64,000 nucleotides of DNA, from assembly GCA_965183885.1 (NCBI GenBank), contig OZ238992.1, forward strand, positions 1,922,001 to 1,986,000, read 5' to 3'. Both the position numbers and the translations under genes were made by a program. Positions 60,976 to 64,000 of this stretch are shown in pieces. The stretch comes from UWMA-0277 sp965183885. Lineage in GTDB: Bacteria; Bacteroidota; Bacteroidia; Flavobacteriales; BACL11. The notes beneath the pieces are model-generated. The model ran no database searches and was not told the origin of the DNA. It was given only the letters and a program-made list of their open reading frames with translations. Numbering within the stretch: position 1 is the stretch's first letter; every line of letters begins with the position of its first letter.

Positions 60976-61659
60976 CTAAATCCTTGTAGCTAATAAGTTA
61001 ATGTTTTTGCTTTCAATTTGAGGCTTTGTAAATCCATTTCTTACTACTTCAATCATGGCTTTAGCAATTGATTGAGTTGTAGTTGTAAAGTTTGGAAACA
61101 AGAAAGCGATTGCTGGATGTAATACTAAGGTTAAGTAAAGTGGTATTTTATAGACTAAAGTTTTTGTAGGTGCATCCTTATTTGCTTTTATATATGCAGG
61201 TCTAAAGGCATAAAAACCATCAAAACCTAAGCTCAATAGATCATTTTCTGTTTTCCCTTTTACTCTAGCCCACATCGATTTTCCTTGCTCTGAACTGTCC
61301 GTTCCTGCTCCAGAAACATAATTAAAAGTCATTTTACCATTATTGAGCTTATGCAGTGTCTTTGCAAAATTTAGTGTTAAATCATAAGTAATTTTAGTGT
61401 ATTTATCTTCTGGCATCATAAAAGATGAAATTCCTAAACAGAAAAAACAAGCATTATAGCCAATAAGTTCATTTTCAATTTCCTTAAGGTTAAAAAAATC
61501 TTGATGAATAATCTCTTTTAATTTAGGGTGTTGTATTCCAACAGACTCTCTATTTATCACTAGTACTTTTTCAACAGTATTATCTTTAAGGGTCTCTAGT
61601 AAAACTCCTTTTCCTACCATTCCTGTTGCTCCTGTTATAATTACATTTAGTTTTTCCAT
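60976..61659 (-). CDS. NAD(P)-binding Rossmann-fold protein
   Basis: 227 residues of the atypical short-chain dehydrogenase (NAD(P)H-binding / NmrA-like) type. NVIITGATGMVGKGVLLETL is the dinucleotide site and YNACFFCLGISSFMMPEDKYTKITYDLTLNFA the second conserved block; there is no classical Tyr-x3-Lys (FNYVSGAGTD sits where it would be). Enzyme activity uncertain. Second gene of the operon with the MBL hydrolase, 13 nt after it, probably under the TetR regulator. Confidence 0.85.
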   Translation of the reverse strand: MEKLNVIITGATGMVGKGVLLETLKDNTVEKVLVINRESVGIQHPKLKEIIHQDFFNLKEIENELIGYNACFFCLGISSFMMPEDKYTKITYDLTLNFAKTLHKLNNGKMTFNYVSGAGTDSSEQGKSMWARVKGKTENDLLSLGFDGFYAFRPAYIKANKDAPTKTLVYKIPLYLTLVLHPAIAFLFPNFTTTTQSIAKAMIEVVRNGFTKPQIESKNINLLATRI

Positions 61660-61672
61660 AAGGGTATGTTGT

Positions 61673-62809
61673 TTAGTTGCTTTCTTCTTGCCACCAATTA
61701 CTTGGTTTTGTTATTGTATTAGAGTCTAATAGTATTACTTCACCAATTTTTGGAACTATTAAGTTAACATTTTCTGCGGTTGCTTTTTTTACAATTCTTT
61801 CTACAGGATCTGTCCAGTTGTGTATAGCAAGTTTAAATGCTCCCCAGTGTATTGGCATTATTTTTTTAGCCCTTACATCAAGTCCTGCTTGTACTGTTTC
61901 TTCAGGAAACATATGTATTTCGCTCCACATTTCATTGTACTGTCCGCACTCTAACATTGCAAAATCAAAAGGACCATACTGCTTCCCTATTTCTTTAAAG
62001 TGAGGACCATAGCCACTATCTCCACTAAAAAATATGCTTTCAGTTTCCGATTGTATAACCCATGAGCACCAAAGTGTACTCGATCTATTGGTTAAACCTC
62101 TTCCTGAAAAATGTTGTGCAGGCGTACAAGCAAATTTTAAGCCTTCAAATTCTTGTTCTTGCCACCAATCTAGTTCAATAATACGTTCTTTTTCAATTCC
62201 CCAAGCTATTAAGTGTGTTCCAACACCTAGTGGTGTATAAAATACCCCTACTTTGTTTTTTAGCAATTGTATTGATCCATAATCCAAATGGTCGTAATGG
62301 TCATGAGAAATAAGTACAGCATCAATATTTGGGAGTTGTTCAATTTCAATAGGAAGTTCTGTACTAAAACGATTTGATCCTAGTGTTGGGTGTGGTGCTG
62401 GAGTAGTGCCAAACATGGGGTCGATAAGTATATTTTTAGTGTTTATTTGCATTAAGAATGTAGAGTGTCCAAACCATATTAAGCGTGTTTCACCTTTATA
62501 TGTTGCAATTGCTGAGGAATCGAGCTTTTCTACTGCTATTGCTTTATTAGGGCTTGTGTTTTTAGGTTGATTCATGTATTGCTTTAAAATTTCTCCTAGA
62601 TTTTTTAAACTCATATCTAGGTTTACCTTTTCTTCATTTACAAATTTCCCATCATTATAATTCTCTGATTTTTCATACTTCATTTTTTGTGCTTTACTTA
62701 TAGCACCTCCAAATTCGGGGCTAAGGTTTATGAAGAGTGTTACCCCTAGTATAAATAGGAATATAATGCTTATAATTATTAAGCTCATAGTTTTTAGTTT
62801 TTTAGTCAT
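61673..62809 (-). CDS. MBL-fold hydrolase of the NAPE-PLD-like family
   Basis: 378 residues. N-terminal membrane segment (LIIISIIFLFILGVTLFI) then the metallo-beta-lactamase fold: WFGHSTFLMQ, DPMFG, ISHDHYDHLDYGSI (HxHxDH zinc site), FSGDSGYGPHF and PIHWGAFKLA. These follow N-acyl-phosphatidylethanolamine phospholipase D-like proteins. Probably anchored and facing the periplasm; lipid or phosphodiester substrate likely. Its upstream region carries a TetR operator similar to the one before the tetR gene. Confidence 0.9.
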   Translation of the reverse strand: MTKKLKTMSLIIISIIFLFILGVTLFINLSPEFGGAISKAQKMKYEKSENYNDGKFVNEEKVNLDMSLKNLGEILKQYMNQPKNTSPNKAIAVEKLDSSAIATYKGETRLIWFGHSTFLMQINTKNILIDPMFGTTPAPHPTLGSNRFSTELPIEIEQLPNIDAVLISHDHYDHLDYGSIQLLKNKVGVFYTPLGVGTHLIAWGIEKERIIELDWWQEQEFEGLKFACTPAQHFSGRGLTNRSSTLWCSWVIQSETESIFFSGDSGYGPHFKEIGKQYGPFDFAMLECGQYNEMWSEIHMFPEETVQAGLDVRAKKIMPIHWGAFKLAIHNWTDPVERIVKKATAENVNLIVPKIGEVILLDSNTITKPSNWWQEESN

Positions 62810-62821
62810 TTGTATAGTTAT

Positions 62822-62841
62822 AATAGAATATTTATTCGTTT
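62822..62841. promoter_or_regulatory. Candidate TetR operator before the MBL operon
   Basis: AATAGAATA, 2 nt, TATTCGTTT. The right arm is identical to that of the palindrome before tetR and the left arm differs at two of nine positions. It lies 13 nt before the MBL start codon. Confidence 0.5.
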
Positions 62842-62855
62842 CCCAAATAAAAAAA

Positions 62856-63428
62856 TTAGTTTTTGATGGCGTCCCATAGGAAAGAGAACATCATATCAGT
62901 ATCTTTTTTATTAAGGCTAATTTTATTTTCAATTATTAATTTTGAGGTTACTTCTAGCATACTTCCTATAATAGCAATAAGTATTTCATCATCAATATTT
63001 TTAACCAATTCTTGTTCTTTTCCTTCTCTGAAAAGAGTATCGCTCAACCCCTGTTTTTCAGTTATTATTTGTGTTGGAATTTTTTCCAAATAAGGCGATT
63101 GTTTTACTTGTTCAAGAAAATTCATTTCCTTAAAATTAGTTACACTAAATTTTAGCCATTGTAACCAAATTGTTTTAACCTTAATTTTATAAGGTAAGTC
63201 AGCTAATAATTGTTTTTGGCTAATATTTGTTTGTTCTTGCATTAAATCAGTAAATATACTAATGATAAGTGCTTCTTTATTTTTGTAATAGACATAAAGT
63301 GTAGAAGGTGATATTCCTACTTCTTTGGCAAGTTTTGCCATCTTTACCCCTGCTATTCCCTCTAGCAAAACAAGATCTAATGTTTTGTCAATAATGAGTA
63401 AGCGTTTACTTTCGTCTTTTAATTTCAC
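62856..63428 (-). CDS. TetR-family regulator
   Basis: 190 residues from a GTG start. N-terminal helix-turn-helix (IIDKTLDLVLLEGIAGVKMAKLAKEVGISPSTLYVYYKNKEALI, residues ~10-55), then an all-helical ligand domain. The gene is followed by the MBL and NAD(P)-binding genes on the same strand with a 46-nt gap containing a further operator. Probably represses itself and that operon until a hydrophobic ligand binds. A -7 element lies exactly 4 nt before the GTG. Confidence 0.9.
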   Translation of the reverse strand: MKLKDESKRLLIIDKTLDLVLLEGIAGVKMAKLAKEVGISPSTLYVYYKNKEALIISIFTDLMQEQTNISQKQLLADLPYKIKVKTIWLQWLKFSVTNFKEMNFLEQVKQSPYLEKIPTQIITEKQGLSDTLFREGKEQELVKNIDDEILIAIIGSMLEVTSKLIIENKISLNKKDTDMMFSFLWDAIKN

Positions 63429-63432
63429 GGTG

Positions 63433-63467
63433 CAAAGATATAATTTAAAACGAATAAATATTCGTTT
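63433..63467 (-). promoter_or_regulatory. tetR promoter and palindromic operator
   Basis: Minus-strand TATCTTTG (63440-63433) ends 4 nt before the GTG start. AAACGAATA, 2 nt, TATTCGTTT at 63448-63467 is a palindrome with 9-bp arms placed over the -33 region. A near copy lies at 62822-62841. Confidence 0.65.
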
Positions 63468-63504
63468 ATGAATAATTATTTTAAATATTACTTAAAATGC
63501 TTTG

Positions 63505-63915
63505 CTAGTTAATAGTGTAAGTGTGTGTGCCAAAAGTAAAAGCACTTCCTGCCTTGGTAGTAAGTAGTAGTTTAGTTATTGGTGCTTGCTCCGATATGCA
63601 AAATACAGTAGCATCATTTACTTGTAGTGTCCCATAAGGTATTAGAATAAAAAACACGCCCTTATCGGTAGTTATAAGGCTTCCCTCCTGCTTTTTTATA
63701 GTATTCAAAAACTGTTTATTCTTCTCAATTTGAATTTCTTGCTTATTAATTTCAATTTGAGCCATTTCTCTTGCAGTTTCAAATTTATCTCCAGCACTGC
63801 TTTTAGTATCAGAGTTCCGAGAAGCTATAATTGCAGCTAAAGTTTTTTCTTCATACTTTAGCTTTTTTAAGAGTTCTTTCTCTAGTTCAGTAGTTATTGC
63901 AGCCCTGCTTAACAT
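63505..63915 (-). CDS. GreA/B-like coiled-coil protein
   Basis: 136 residues. An N-terminal helical hairpin with SSAGDKFETAREMAQIEINKQ, then a small C-terminal beta domain (GVFFILIPYGTLQV, TKLLLTTKAGSAFTF). This is the plan of transcript cleavage factors GreA/GreB. Bacteroidota relatives are often labelled 3-oxoacyl-ACP synthase, which the sequence does not support. Shorter than GreA (~158), and the acidic hairpin tip lacks the usual Asp-Glu pair in clear form. Its ATG overlaps the stop of the upstream gene by 1 nt. Confidence 0.65.
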   Translation of the reverse strand: MLSRAAITTELEKELLKKLKYEEKTLAAIIASRNSDTKSSAGDKFETAREMAQIEINKQEIQIEKNKQFLNTIKKQEGSLITTDKGVFFILIPYGTLQVNDATVFCISEQAPITKLLLTTKAGSAFTFGTHTYTIN

Positions 63916-64000
63916 TATTTTTTCTTCCTAAGGTTTACTCCTTTATCTCCTCTGGTTTTTGGTCTTTTATATTTTCTTGCTCTTTCTTTACGCCACTGAT
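63915..64000 (-). CDS. 3' end of an upstream gene (partial)
   Basis: The last 27 codons of a minus-strand gene that enters from beyond the window, ending RGDKGVNLRKKK. The tail is strongly basic (QWRKERARKYKRPKTRG), as in RNA-binding proteins such as DEAD-box helicases, but the family cannot be told. Its stop codon shares one base with the next ATG, so the two genes form an operon. Confidence 0.7.
   Translation of the reverse strand, partial: QWRKERARKYKRPKTRGDKGVNLRKKK

Noticed and set aside
63505..63915. 3-oxoacyl-ACP synthase label
   Set aside because: At 136 residues with a coiled coil and no thiolase-fold Cys-His-His, it cannot be a condensing enzyme.

Overview
The window reads as chromosomal DNA of a low-GC member of the Bacteroidota, most likely a marine or freshwater flavobacterium (Flavobacteriales). 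The evidence is the Bacteroidota -7 promoter element TAnnTTTG in front of many genes, several secreted proteins with type IX secretion (T9SS) C-terminal sorting domains, Bacteroidota-specific families (DUF4835, a divergent RNA polymerase omega, DUF6913), TonB-dependent receptors with CarboxypepD-like N-termini, and intergenic repeats typical of the group. Genes are dense, often overlap by 1-8 nt, and carry very short leaders. No rRNA, tRNA, CRISPR array, integrase or transposase was seen.

Layout. 0.1-7.3 kb: housekeeping and surface genes (rnhB, a LuxC-like acyl-CoA reductase, a beta-helix lipoprotein, smpB). 7.4-11.3 kb: a metal-homeostasis module with a DtxR-type regulator and ZIP transporter in one operon, divergent from a TonB-dependent receptor that carries a DtxR-like operator at its promoter. 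11.6-14.0 kb: an XRE regulator with a palindromic operator, pyrD and HMG-CoA lyase. 14.2-18.8 kb: a defence pair, a single-chain restriction-modification enzyme translationally coupled to a HEPN-domain protein. 19.2-24.4 kb: a cobalamin riboswitch controlling a BtuB-like receptor and a T9SS-exported beta-propeller (BtuG-like), followed by a second propeller lipoprotein and a membrane protein. 24.4-48.4 kb: core genes (ribD operon, prmC, ligA, dapA, bamD, rpoZ, coaBC, DUF4835, recN, fabI, clpC, gyrA, M16 protease, TPR protein).

48.4-61.0 kb is the accessory region. It holds a compact ubiquitin-like conjugation operon (double ubiquitin-like protein, E2-like protein, JAB-E1 fusion), a predicted ~110-nt structured RNA with its own promoter and terminator, an XRE-ImmA/IrrE protease, two tandem paralogous surface proteins both frameshifted at simple-sequence repeats (likely phase-variable), a 1793-residue T9SS metalloprotease/beta-helix protein, and a small XRE regulator. 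Imperfect direct repeats lie at about 48.41 and 60.91 kb. 61.0-64.0 kb: a TetR-controlled MBL hydrolase / NAD(P)-binding operon with matching operators, then a GreA-like protein and the 3' end of another gene.

The strongest candidates for something new are the ubiquitin-like operon with its neighbouring structured RNA and XRE-ImmA gene, the restriction-HEPN pair, the phase-variable tandem pair, and a recurrent leaderless promoter layout (TAnnTTTG, exactly 4 nt, start codon) at five genes.
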